Assembly (NCBI RefSeq): GCF_030052815.1 | Contig: NC_079503.1 | Coordinates: 61,670,735-61,734,734, forward strand | From: Hevea brasiliensis | Taxonomy: Eukaryota > Streptophyta > Magnoliopsida > Malpighiales > Euphorbiaceae | Length of the DNA stretch: 64,000 bases | Direction: 5' to 3' | Part shown: positions 24,060 through 35,845 of the stretch, piece after piece | Numbering within the stretch: the first letter of the stretch is position 1 | Layout: the number at the start of each line of letters is the position of its first letter | Notes under the pieces: generated by a model | What the model was told of the DNA's origin: nothing | Seen by the model: the letters and a program-made list of their open reading frames with translations, nothing else | Database searches by the model: none | Position numbers and translations under genes: made by a program

Positions 24060-25220
24060 TCTAAATAGTTGTGGGTGCTGTCTCCTCATGTCCTCCTCTC
24101 ATTCCCAAGTAGCTTCTTGGCCCGAATGATGGTTCCACATCACTTTTACCAACGATATCTGCTTATTCCGTAGCTGCTTCACCTCATAAGCCAGAATCTC
24201 TATGGGTTCTTCTTCATATGTGAGGTCTGGATTCACTTCAATTTCTTCTACTGGTAATACATGAGATGGGTCTGATCGATACCTCCTCAACATCAATACA
24301 TGGAAGACATTATGTATCTTCTCCAACTCTAGAGGTGGTGCCAAATGATATGCCAAAGGACCCACTTTTTCCAGAACCTCATATGGCCCAATGAAATGAG
24401 GACTCAGTTTCCCCTTTCTGCCGAATCTCATAATTCTCTTCCAAGTAGAAACTTTGAGGAAAACTTTCTCACCCACTGCATACTCAATATCCCTTCTTTT
24501 CAAATCAATGTAGAACTTTTGATGGTCTGATGCAGTCTTAAATCGATCTCTGATTACTCTGATCTTCTCCTCAGTTTGTTGAACAATTTTGGGTCCAATC
24601 ATCTATCCCAACACAACGGGGTTCTACATTTTCTGCCATACAAAGCTTCATATGGAGGCATCCCAATGCTTGATTGGTAGCTGTTGTTGTAAGCAAACTC
24701 AATCAAAGGCAAGTGTGTATCCCAACTGCCCTCAAACTCAATCACACAAGCCCTTAGCATGTCCTCCAAGATCTAAATTACCCTCTCAGATTAGCCATCT
24801 ATCTGTGGGTGGAATGCAGTACTGAAGTTCAATCTAGTTCCTAGGGCTCTCTAAAGACTACCCCAGAATCTAGAAGTGAACCTAGGATCTCTTTCTGATA
24901 CGATGGATACTGGCACTCCATGTAGTCTCACAATCTCATCAATGTACAACTTGGCCAATCTTTCTAAACCATAGTCCATCCGAACTGGGAGAAAATGAGC
25001 AGACTTGGTCAGTCTGTCAATAATGACCCATACTGCATCATGACTCTTTTGTGTCCTCAAAAGTCCCATCACAAAATCCATTGTTATTCTCTCCCATTTC
25101 CACTCTGGTACTGGTAATGGATGTAACAACCCAGCGGGTACTTGATGCTCTGCCTTCACTTGCTAATAAGTTAGTCATTTGGAAACAAACTCTGCCACAT
25201 CTCTTTTCATACCCATCCAC
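24060..25220 (-). pseudogene. pol: integrase and chromodomain, family B (broken)
   Basis: From high to low: [15 protein letters not shown] carries the first catalytic Asp. [15 protein letters not shown] has Glu where A and C have the second catalytic Asp (SDRD). Then come [56 protein letters not shown] and the chromodomain RNKQISLVKVMWNHHSGQEA. The zinc finger has lost a His (NPGGTKMY for HPGGTKMY) and its cysteines. Stops include CAG to TAG at 24773-24775 and 25163-25165, and a TGA inside the chromodomain tail (TWE then stop). Confidence 0.85.
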
Positions 25221-27024
25221 CAGTAATGCTCCTTTAGCCCTCTATACATTTTTGTACCACCAGGGTTCATGACAAAAGGAGACTCATGTGCTTCCTTCAA
25301 AATGCTCTGCCTCAAATCAACATCATTAGGAACACACATTCTGCCCTGGTGTAGCAGTAAGCCATCATCTCTAATTGAGAACTCAGGTTTCTTGCCCTGC
25401 CTGACTTCTTCCAACAGCTTCTGATACCTTTCATCATTCTGAGCAGCCATTCTGATCTGATCAATCAACACTGGCTGTACATGCCATGCAACTATTGTCT
25501 GCCCATCATCATTAATCTCTAAGCTGGCATGTAATGATCTCAACTCATGTACCATAGACAAAGGAGTAACCCGTAGACTCGCCATAGTCTTGCGACTTAA
25601 GGCGTCAGCCACAACATTAGCTTTTCCTAGCTGATAGTCTATCAGACAATCATAGTCTTTTATCAACTCTAACCATCTCCTCTATCTCAAATTCAACTCC
25701 TTCTGAGTGCCCAAATACTTCAAACTCTTATGATCTGTGTAGATGTAACACTTTTCCCCATACAAATAGTGTCTCCAGATCTTAAGAGCAAACACTATAA
25801 CTGCAAGCTCCAAATCATGTGTCGGACAATTCCTCTCATGCGGTTTCAGCTGGCGTGATGCATAGGCAATGACATTTCGATCTTGCAACAGTACACAACC
25901 TAACCCATTGTGAGAAGCATCACTATAAACTGTATATTCTTTACCCAGAGTAGGTAAAGTTAGGACTGGAGCTTCAGTCAAACATATCTTCAATTCATCA
26001 AAACTCTGTTGGCATTTATCCGTCCACTGAAATTTCACATCTTTCCTAAGTAGCTTGTTCAATGGAGATGCCAAAATTGAAAATCCCTTCACAAACCGAC
26101 GGTAGTATCCAACTAAACCTAGAAAACTGTGAATCTCTGTGATATTTCTAAGTGGCCTCCAATTAAGGACAGCTTCAATCTTACTTGGATCTACCTTGAT
26201 GCCCTCTTCTGATACTACATGCCCCAAGAAAGATATTTCCTTCAGCCAAAATTCACACTTCGACAATTTGGCATATAGTTGTTTCTCCCTCAAAGTCTAC
26301 AGTACATGTAACACCCTAGGCAAATCCCACATAGACAAAACACGGGAGAGATGCTGGATTTATAAGTTGGTGGTTCGTAACCCCTATTAACGCGTTTTAA
26401 AACCGTGAGGGCTTTGGCCCAGAGCGGACAATATCACTAGTGGGCCGGGCCGTTACAGTACAATCCGCAGATGTCTATCATGCTCTTCTGCATTCCTCAA
26501 ATAGACCAATATATCATCAATAAATACCACAACAAACTGGTCGAGGTATGGTCTGAAAATAGTATTCATCAGATCCATAAAAGCAACCGGAGCATTAGTT
26601 AACCCGAATGGCATAACCAAGAACTCATAATGGCCATAGCGGGTTCTGAAGCAGTTTTAGAAATACTCTGCTCTTGTACTTTCAGCTGATAATAACCTGA
26701 TCTCCGGTCAATTTTGGAGAACACAGCTGCACCCCTCAACTGATCAAACAAGTCATCAATGGGGGCAAAGGATATCTATTCTTTATTGTCACCTTATTCA
26801 ACTGTCGATAATCAATACATAAGCGGAGAGTGCCATCCTTCTTCTTTACAAACAACACTGGCGCTCCCCAAGGTGACACTCTAGGGCAGATAAAGCCCTT
26901 GTCAAGCAATTCTTGCAACTGTACTTTCAACTCTTTCAATTCTGCAGGTGCCATTCTATATAGTGTTATAGAGATTGGGTCCACACCAGGCATAACATCA
27001 ATTTCAAACTGCACCTCTCTTTCT
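25175..27024 (-). pseudogene. pol: reverse transcriptase and RNase H, family B (broken)
   Basis: The start is [15 protein letters not shown], then [20 protein letters not shown]. The palm region is split by the 151-bp insertion at 26307-26457. After it are [36 protein letters not shown], the RNase H start [18 protein letters not shown] and [18 protein letters not shown], and the end [18 protein letters not shown]. Stops: CAG to TAG at 26297-26299 and 25682-25684. The upper end is cut by the A element between codons of the protease/RT linker. Confidence 0.87.
26307..26457 (+). mobile_element. 151-bp TRIM-like solo LTR
   Basis: Starts TGTAACACCCTAGGC, ends GGGCCGTTACA, and is flanked by perfect GTACA duplications (26302-26306 and 26458-26462). 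The 5-bp duplication and TG...CA ends are those of an LTR element. The size and the stretch GCCCAGAGCGGACAATATCA followed by GTGGGCCGGGC recall plant TRIM elements (terminal-repeat retrotransposons in miniature). There is no second LTR and no internal part, so it is a solo LTR. Strand is set by TGTAACACC at the left and is not certain. Confidence 0.8.
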
Positions 27025-27029
27025 GGAGG

Positions 27030-30000
27030 TGTGACACCCCTTACCCGTGTACAGTATACCCGAGTAAGTAATGCCACACGGTGTACTGGCACACTCTAAT
27101 ATTCCTCAATTCATTTATATCATGCTTTTGAAGTTAATTTATGAAAGACAATTTATTTAAACCATTTATCAAAAGTATCATTCATTTAAGGTTCCGAAAA
27201 TTTTTAAAGAAAATCCGGCGGAGTACCGGCTAAAAATGGAGAAAACCGCTCTTCGGAACATGTTAAAAACACTTCCAATATTTTTATTCCATCATCTTAA
27301 CAATATTTCTCAATAACAAATTCTCAATAATCTTTTCATTTCACAAACATCCATTTCTCATATACAAGCGATAAATACATGCTCAAATTTTGCATTCATA
27401 GTCATAACATTCATTATTTACATGGACATCAAAATATATTACATGAGTTCAAATACATAAGAAAAAGTAAAAATCTGCTACAAAATATCAAAATGACAAA
27501 ATGACACCTAGTGCCCTACCAATGCACTGCAGGTAGTGAGGTGACACGGACAACTGTGAACTGCAGGATGGACTCACCCAGTCTGTGGTCTACTGGGGTC
27601 ACGATCAGGATCTCCAGTACCTACGCGTGGCAAAAGCAACGCGCTAAGCAATAATGCTTAGTGGTGCAATAATAAAATAACAAGAAATAATAGATATAAA
27701 TATGTATTGCATGTACATGTTTTGTTTGTCATGTATTTGTATATCCATTCATTTATTTCTTCTACATTGCTCATTTTCATTCATTTGGTTGCCCAAGTAA
27801 CCTACACTAGACGATCGGATCGATAACGGGTAACCGCACCGGGTACCTAGTACTCGGCCGTCACACCATCGGTCACATATGCATCTCCCGGTGCAAATGT
27901 AACAGCTAACAAGTCAGAATAATATCGTGCACAAGGCCAAGTCTCAATACAAAGTCAGAATGGCTAAAAGCCATAAAATCACGGAATGGCATATTGCCAT
28001 GTGCAGTACTGCTAACTGAACCCTATTGGCATGCCAAACTATCCAAATCAATCTTGTTAGGTATACTAGGGCATTTGAAACTTTTAAATTCTTCAATCTT
28101 TGAATTTCAAGTTTTGGTGTTACTATTCACCTCTATGGTCAACTAAAATGTTGACTTTTTGATAGCAAATATGTACATTGACTTTGGCACTCCCAATATA
28201 CCACATTTAGTGTTTAAAACTTGTTGGCATTAAGTGTTAATACCATTTCAAAGTGTAACTCAACACAAGCAGAATTTTCAGTTTTGGTGAGTCAACTTCA
28301 CTGTTCCATTGGACACTGTTACTGTAGGAATTTGAAGAAATGTAAAACATGAAAATTGTTCCTTATTTTGTCTAGTTGAATTTCCTTTTTTGAATCACTC
28401 CATTTGGAGTTTTGTAGCTCTAGATATGGTCCAAAGACCCAAGCTGGCCGAATGTGCATTCTGCAGAAAATTACCATATCTACAGTGCATGAACAGTAAC
28501 TAGAGTCACTTGGTTGGATGGGTTCTGGCCATAATTTGGGGTAGGTTCCTTCATGAAAGTTGTTTGTCTATGTCTTAACTTGTTGCTGTAAAAATTTCAG
28601 GTCAATTGACCAAATCTACAGTGAGTTATGGCCAAATGAACAGTTACTGTTCATTTGGCCAATTCTGCAGAATCAGTTTCAGGGTTCCGGATTGGGGCCA
28701 AATTTTGGTCCTCTTGCTTTGGTCTTTTGAGCATGGTTTCTTCAGTAAAAATGTGCCATTATAAGCCTAGTTTCATGTCCAATTGGCCAAACTTCAATTG
28801 GACTAACACAGCCCAAGTTATGGCAGTGCAAAGGGACTGAATTTTCAGTCCCTATGCTACTGTCCTAGGGCAGTTTATACCTTGACTTTGCCATACCATT
28901 TTTCAGTCCAAATTGTATTCAGCATACCTCAAATGGTCACTTATTGACCATTAGATTGTTCTTTAACAGTTTAGTAATTCAAGTCAATTTTTCATGCCTC
29001 AAAACCCTAATATCCAATGCAATTTACCCATAAACCTCAACTAGCACCCTAGTTCAACATCTATATAGGTATATAGCTTAAACATAACCTCCAATTCATG
29101 CTAAGTCCATTAAAAACATCCAGAACCATTCCTCTATTAGGGCTGCCGAAATTCAAGTGTTCATACCCATAGGTTTTTGTTCATTTAAATTACAAATCTT
29201 ACTAAGTTCAAGTCCAAAATCATGGAAATAAAGAGTTTAATGGGTATAAGTGCACTAACCTTGTTTGGGCAGAATTTCCAAAGCCATAAACTTCAATTTC
29301 CTTCCTCTTGTTGGCTGCCAAGAGCTTTAGCAAGGTGCTAGGGCAAATTTTTGTGAAGATAACTTAAGGTTTTAAGGTTGGATGTTGGAAGATTTAAAGC
29401 TAAACTTGAGCATCAATGGAGGAAAGGGGTATAGGGATTTCGGCTGGTCTTTTGGGGAAGGATGGCTGCTGGTTTTTCTTTCTTATTTTGGTCTTATTTT
29501 ATGTCTTTTAATAGTTAGTCAAAGGATTGCTTAAGTGTGATTGGTGGAAGTTTTTAACTGACCTCACATTATGTCATAAATGGGCATTTTATTGCATTTT
29601 CTTCTCTTTCCTCCACTACTCATTTTCAATTTAATTTCTAGCAATATTTTTTCATATTTTATGTCATATTAATTGTTTACTCAACTGGACAAGTCGGCCA
29701 AAAATCACCTCTGAAGGCGAAATGACCAAAATGCCCTCCGTTTGGCTTAACGGGTCAAAATTGTCTGTACCGATTGAAAAAATTTTCTAGATATTTTCTT
29801 GGCATTCTAATGCCATTGGGAACCTCAATAACCCTTTTCTGGAGTCCCAAAATTTATTTTATAATTTTTCCCTCGGGTCTAAGGCTCCTCGTTGCGAGAA
29901 CCGCAACTTCCCTCTAGTTACCCATCGCTAGGGCACCGACTCGTTTAACTTGTTTGTATTTTATTTCTAAAATTTTTTCTAAATTTTTCTTATCAATATT

Positions 30001-30120
30001 TGAGTTAATTATGGTTCCTCACTTTAGTTTAAATATTTTTCCGGACATTCTAGCTGTCCGGACCGACACCGGTCACCGGAACAGTAGGATGTACGGAGTG
30101 GTTATCGGGAGGGTGTTACA
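27030..30120 (-). repeat. family A 3' LTR
   Basis: Plus strand TGTGACACCCCTTACCCG to GGGAGGGTGTTACA. It includes the stem-loop CTAAGCA...TGCTTAG (27644-27661) followed by TGGTGCA, and a perfect palindrome with 16-bp arms at 28629-28661. It is about 300 bp shorter than the plus-strand A LTRs, mainly from fewer internal repeat units. Confidence 0.92.
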
Positions 30121-30136
30121 ACTCTTCCCCTCTAAT
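30121..30136 (-). other. polypurine tract, family A
   Basis: On the minus strand, ATTAGAGGGGAAGAGT directly precedes the LTR start. Confidence 0.85.
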
Positions 30137-31187
30137 TTAAATTTCGTCCTCGAAATTTACCTGATGCAAACAGTTGAGGGAACTGTTGCCTCATCGACTC
30201 TTCACTTTCCCAAGTTGCCTCCTCGGTGTTGTGGTGCCTCCAAAGCACTTTCACCAATGGAATTTGCTTGTTTCTCAACTCTTTCACTTCCCGAGCCAAG
30301 ATCCGTAGAGGTTCTTCTTCGTATGTCAAATCCGACTGTATTTCAATTTCTTCTCTAGAGATGACATGTGAAGGATCTGAGCGGTATCTTCTGAGCATAG
30401 ACACGTGGAACACATTGTGGATCTTGTTCAGCTCTGGTGGTAAAGCTAGCCTATAGGCCACTGGACCCACACGTTCAATGACTTCATATGGGCCAATGAA
30501 CCTAGGGCTTAACTTACCTTTCCTTCCAAACCTCAACACTTTCTTCCATGGTGACACCTTAAGGAACACTTTGTCGCCAACCCCATATTCTATTTCTTTT
30601 CTCTTCAAGTCGGCATAAGATTTCTATCTGTCTGAGGCAACCTTTAAGTTGGCTTTGATTGATTTCACCTTTTCCTCAGCCTGTTTCACCAGGTCTGGCC
30701 CTACCAGTTTGTCTTCGCCCAATTCAGTCCAGCACACTGGAGTTCTACATTTTCTCCCATACAGCGCTTCATACGGGGCCATTTGGATACTAGCTTGGTA
30801 GCTATTGTTGTATGCAAATTCTGCCAGTGGGAGGTATCTATCCCAACTTTCCTCAAACTCAATGACACAACTCCTCAGCATATCCTCAAGGACCTGACAA
30901 GTATTTCACGTTATTGTTATCATTTCATTTCAATATTTGTATCAATTTCATTGGTTTCAATTGTTTACCTGGATTACTCTTTCGGATTGCCCATCCGTCT
31001 GAGGATGGAAAGCTGTGCTGAAATGGAGTTGTGTACCCAAGGATTCATGCAACTTCTTCCAGAATCTCGATGTAAACCTTGGGTCTCGATCAGATATGAT
31101 GGAAAGTGGGATTCCATGCAGTCTAACTATCTCACTGATATACAATTCTGCTAATTTCTCCAGTGAGTAGTCAGTCCTAACTGGCAG
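30132..31187 (-). pseudogene. pol: integrase 3' half and chromodomain, family A
   Basis: Continues the integrase cut by the solo LTR at 31188. Visible in order: [20 protein letters not shown] with the second catalytic Asp, [16 protein letters not shown] with the catalytic Glu, a 75-bp intron-like insertion (30894-30968), [37 protein letters not shown], the GPY/F module RKGKLSPRFIGPYEVIERVG, and the chromodomain RNKQIPLVKVLWRHHNTEEA ending at SMRQQFPQLF and a short tail to the stop at 30132. One nonsense change (CAG to TAG, 30624-30626) breaks an otherwise readable frame. Confidence 0.88.
30894..30968 (-). other. intron-like 75-bp insertion in integrase
   Basis: Between the codons for ...SERVIQ and VLEDMLR the minus strand carries 75 extra bases. 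They begin GTAAACAATT and end ACTTGTCAG, and the flanks are CAG before and GTCC after. It is about 25% G+C and has an in-frame TGA four codons in. The B and C copies have no extra bases at this place. Removing it restores the reading frame exactly. It looks like a spliceosomal intron; it could instead be filler sequence. Confidence 0.6.
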
Positions 31188-34100
31188 TGTAACACCCTCC
31201 CCGTAGCAACTCCGTACATTCTACTGTTCCGGTGACCGGTGTCGGTCCGGATAGCTAGAACGTCCGGAAAAATATTTAAACTAAAGTCAGGAACCATAAT
31301 TAACTCAAATATTAATGAGAAAAATTTAGTAAAAATTTTAGAAATAAAATACAACCAAGTTAAATGAGCCGGTGCCCAAGCGATGGGTAACCAGAGGGAA
31401 GTTGCGGTTCTCGCAACGAGGAGCCCTAGACCCGGAAAAAAATTCATAAAATAATTTTTGGGACTCCAGAGAAGGATCATTGAGGTTCCTATGGTATTAG
31501 AATGCCAAGAAAATACCTAGAAAAATTTTTCAATCGGTACAGACAATTTTGACCCGTTAAGCCGAACGAAGGGCATTTTGGTCATTTCGCCTTCAGAGGT
31601 GATTTTTGGCCGACTTGTCCAGTTGAGTAAATAATTAATATGACATAAAATATGAAGAAACATTGCTAAAAATTAAATTGAAACTTGATAGAAAAGAAAA
31701 GAAAGAAAAAGGAGCTTAATTGGGAATTATGATGTCATGCTTAGGTAATTAAAAGTGTATCGGCCAATCAAATTTAAGCAAGTCCATTAAAATGAAATAA
31801 AAATGGGTAATGAGGCAGAATTCTAGAAACCCAAAACCAGTTCCCTCTCTTCTTCACGCCACTCACTCACTCTTACCCATTCCACCATTAACAACCTTTC
31901 ATCCTTCATCTTTCTTAGCTTTCTTCCACTAAAAACCCTAACTACCAACACAAAAATTCATTCTATCATCTTGGTGATTATTGTGGGAGCAAAAAGAAAA
32001 GGAAACCAAGACTTTGAGGAAGGGAAAAATTCTGCCACTTGAGGTTAGTGCATTTATATCTTAAAAACTCATTATTTTCATGGTTTGGGACTTGAAACTA
32101 GTAAGGATTGTGATTTAAATTAACAAAAACTTATGTGTATAACATCTTGAATTTTGGCTGCCCTAGCTATGGAATAGGGGGAAGTGTTTTGATGAGCTTA
32201 GAGTGGAATAGAAACCATGTTGAAGTGATAAACATATGAGCAATGCATTGGTAGCTACTAAGATACATGGCATAAACCATGAATTTGAATTAGGGTTTGG
32301 AAAGGTGAAAATGTGACTTGGCTTAGGAAATTATTAGAGAGCATTTTAATGGTCAATTAGTGACCATTTTAGGTAATTTGACCAACAAATGGACAGAAAA
32401 ATGAGATTGCAAAGTGAGGATTGCAGGCTGCCCTAGGACAGCAGCATAGGGACTGAAAATTCAGTCCCTTTGCACTACCATAACTTGGGCTGTGTTAGTC
32501 CAATTGGTGTTTGGCCAATTGGAAATGAAACTAGGCTTATAATGGCACATTTTTGCTGAAGAAACCATGCCCAAAAGACCAAAGCAAGAGGACCAAAACT
32601 TGGCCCCAAATCCGGATACCCTGCACTGATTCTGCAGAATTTGCCAAATGAACAGTAACTGTTCATTTGGCCATAACTCACTATAGATTTGGTCAATTGA
32701 CCTAAAATTTTTACAGCAACAAGTTAAGACATAGAAAAACAACTTTCATGAAGAAACCTACCTCAAATTATGACCAGAACCTAACCCAAATGGCAGTCAG
32801 AGTCACTGTTCAAACCTGTAACTCTGCAGATCTTAATTTGAGCAGTAATGTTTGGATGGCTATAACTCTCTCTAGAAAACTCGGATTTAGGCGATTCTTC
32901 AACCGATGGAAACCTAAGGCATAGTAGAACATTTCATATGAAGAAAGTTAGACCAAATTATGAACTTAACTTGGTCAAATTACTGACCAAAGTTGGACCA
33001 AAATCTGCCAAAACCCAAAAGTGCAGCATGAATAGTGCACGTGAACAGTAAACTTATTTTGGCCATAACTTGAGCTACAAAACTCCAAATGGAGTGAATC
33101 AAAAAAATAAATTCAACGAGACAAAATAAGGAACATTTTCTATGAAGGAAGTTTTGTCAAATTCCAACAGTAGATCGACCAATAGAACAGTGCAACTTCG
33201 GAGCACCAAAACCGAAAATTGGCAATTTTGCCAAAATGACCTAAGCTTTGAGAAAGTGACCAAAACCAACAAGTTTTAAATGTAAAATGTGGTACATTGG
33301 GAGTGTTAAAACCAATGCACCTATGATCTATGCAAAAGTCAACTTTTTGTTGACTATTGAAGTGAATAGTGACATAAAAACTTAAAATTCAAAAATTGAA
33401 GAATTCAAAAGTATCAAATGCCCTAGTAGGCCTAATGTGATTGGTTTGGATAGGTTGGCATGCCAATAGGGTTACGATAGCGATCTGCGTATGATGTATG
33501 GCTTCATTGCCATTCTCAGGATGTGATAGCCTATGGCTATACCGATTATGATGTTTTACTTGGCTTTATGCCTTATTGCTTATATGGCTTATTAGCCATT
33601 CTGCTTACACCGGAGACACATTGTGACCGATGGTGTGACGTCGAGGTACCGGTACCCGGTGCTAGTTTACCCGTTTATCCAAATTCAGGTCAATTTGTAT
33701 AGGTTACTTGGGCATGGAAAAGTATAACTGTAATTGAACTGATTGTTAAAGAAAATACGAAAATTAAATATCAGAAATGATTACGATAGAATACAAAGAA
33801 ACTCAAGATCATGAAGAAAATAAATAAACAAAATGCATGAAGAAGTTAATATCATAAAACGTAATTAGCCCTCGACTAAACATTAAGTTGGTAATTATTC
33901 AGTTCTTATGAACACAATGGCTAAGAAATTATGATTTTTATTTGCATATTATTTCTTTCTATTTTATTATTTGCACCACTAAGCTTTATGCTTAGCGCGT
34001 CGCTTTTGCAACGCATAGGTACTGAAGATACTGATCGAGAGCCAGTAGACCACAGATTGGGTAAGTCCATCCTGCAGTTCTGCATAGTATCCGTGTCATC

Positions 34101-34603
34101 TCACAGGCTACAGTGCATTGGTAGGACACTAGGTGTCATTTTGGTATTTTGTAATTGATCTTATTTTCTCATGTGTAAATGAACTTATGAAATGTAATTT
34201 GATGCTCATGTAAATAATGAGAATTGTGTTTGTAAATGAAAAAGTGAATGTTTATCTGTGATATATATATGATTATCACACGAAATGAATGATTGAGAAA
34301 TGAATGTGAACTGAAAAATATTGAGATTTTGATAAATGGAGTTGAGATGAATGAATAAGAATATAGGAAGTGTTTTTCACAGGTTCCGAAGAACGGTTTT
34401 CTCCATTTTTAGCCGGTACTCTGCCGGATTTTCTTTAAAAATTTTCGAAACCTCAAATAAATTACAATTTCAATAAATGAATTATATTTCACAAATTATT
34501 TTCAAAACTACGATAAAAATGAATTAAGATAAAATAGAGTGCTCCGGCACACTGAGTGGCATAACTTGCTCGGCTACACTGTAGTCGGGTAAGGGGTGTC
34601 ACA
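31188..34603 (+). mobile_element. family A solo LTR inside the A element
   Basis: A 3416-bp LTR in plus orientation, TGTAACACCCTCC to GGGGTGTCACA, with GGCAG duplications at 31183-31187 and 34604-34608. It splits the integrase core of the minus-strand A element. No internal sequence is left, so two LTRs have recombined. It matches the LTR at 853-4252 closely over 1740-2400 and from about 2890 to the end, but differs between, so it belongs to a sub-type of the same family. The stem-loop is at 33979-33995. Confidence 0.93.
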
Positions 34604-35845
34604 GGCAGAAAGTAAGCTGACTTTGTCAATCTATCCACTATTACCCATGCTGCATCATGCTTCTTCCGGGTGAGAGGTAGCCCACTTACGAAATCCATGG
34701 TGACCCGATCCCATTTCCATTCAGGTATGCGTATAGGCTGTAGCAAACCCGATGGAACTTGATGTTCTACCTTGACTTGTTGACATGTCAAGCATTTAGT
34801 CACATAGTCAGCTATGTCCCTCTTCATACCAGGCCACCAATACTGAAGCTTCAGATCATGATACATCTTTGTACTTCCTGGGTGCATAGCATATACACTG
34901 GTGTGTGCCTCTTTTAGAATGCTAGCCTTTAATTCCCCATCATCTGGTACACACAGTCTTCCTTTGTAATACAGACACCCATTTGCTTTCACCTCAAAGT
35001 CAGTTGCTTTTCCTTCTGGGATTTTGCTCATAATGGCCATTAATTTTCCATTTGCCATTTGCCCATCCAAAATCTGCTGTAGCAGGTTTGGCCTCACTTG
35101 CAACTTAGCCATAATAGCTCCATCTCGAATCAAAGTTAGACGGGCATTCAATGATCTCAAAGCTGTGATGGACTTTCTGCTCAAAGCATCAGCAACTACA
35201 TTTGCTTTCCCAGGATGGTAGTCAATTACACAATCATAGTCCTTCAGGAACTCAATCCATCGCATTTGTCTAAGGTTGAGCTCCCTCTGAGTTGGCAAAT
35301 ATTTTAGACTCTTGTGGTCTGTGTAAATGTAGCACTTTTCACCATACAAGTAATGCCTCCATATCTTCAGTGCGAAGATAATTGCTGCAAGCTCTAAATC
35401 ATGGGTAGGGTAATTCTGTTCATGTGGCCTTAACTGCCTGGAAGCATAGGCGACCACCTTCCCCTCTTGCATCAATACACACCCCAACCCATTATGTGAG
35501 GCATCACTGTAGACCACAAAGTTTTTTCGACCTTGGCGTGTGCTGCTGGTGCCTCTGTCAACATAGCCTTCAACTTCTCAAACTGGTGCGACACTTGTCA
35601 TTCCAGTCAAATCTGACATTCTTGTGTAACAACTTGGTCATTGGAGCAGCTATTAGGGAAAATCCCTTCACAAATCTTCTGTAATACCCAGCTAGCCCCA
35701 AGAAGCTTCTGACCTCAGTTGTGTTTCTGGGAGGCTTCCATTCCATCACTGCTTCTATCTTCTTGGGATCTACCCTAATCCCATCAGCTGACACTATGTG
35801 TCCAAGGAATGCAATCTCTTTCAGCCAAAAGTCACATTTGGACAA
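34604..35845 (-). pseudogene. pol: RNase H and integrase 5' half, family A
   Basis: From high to low: [20 protein letters not shown] and [20 protein letters not shown] (reverse transcriptase connection). After a frame change near 35540 come [40 protein letters not shown] and [15 protein letters not shown] (RNase H). An intact HHCC zinc finger follows ([20 protein letters not shown], then CLTCQQVK), then [20 protein letters not shown] with the first catalytic Asp. The frame then runs into the solo LTR after SAYFLPV. Confidence 0.88.

Noticed and set aside
26307..26457. Cassandra-type TRIM with a 5S rRNA-like region
   Set aside because: No 5S-like promoter blocks can be seen in the 151 bases, so only a general TRIM-like call is made.
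26736..27092. Frame of 118 residues joining reverse transcriptase to other sequence
   Set aside because: The N-terminal part is LTR sequence of the inserted A element; it is an insertion junction, not a gene.
11336..30626. Fungal-type repeat-induced point mutation as cause of the stops
   Set aside because: The host is a plant, and the changes are at CAG sites scattered among intact sequence, which methylation decay explains.
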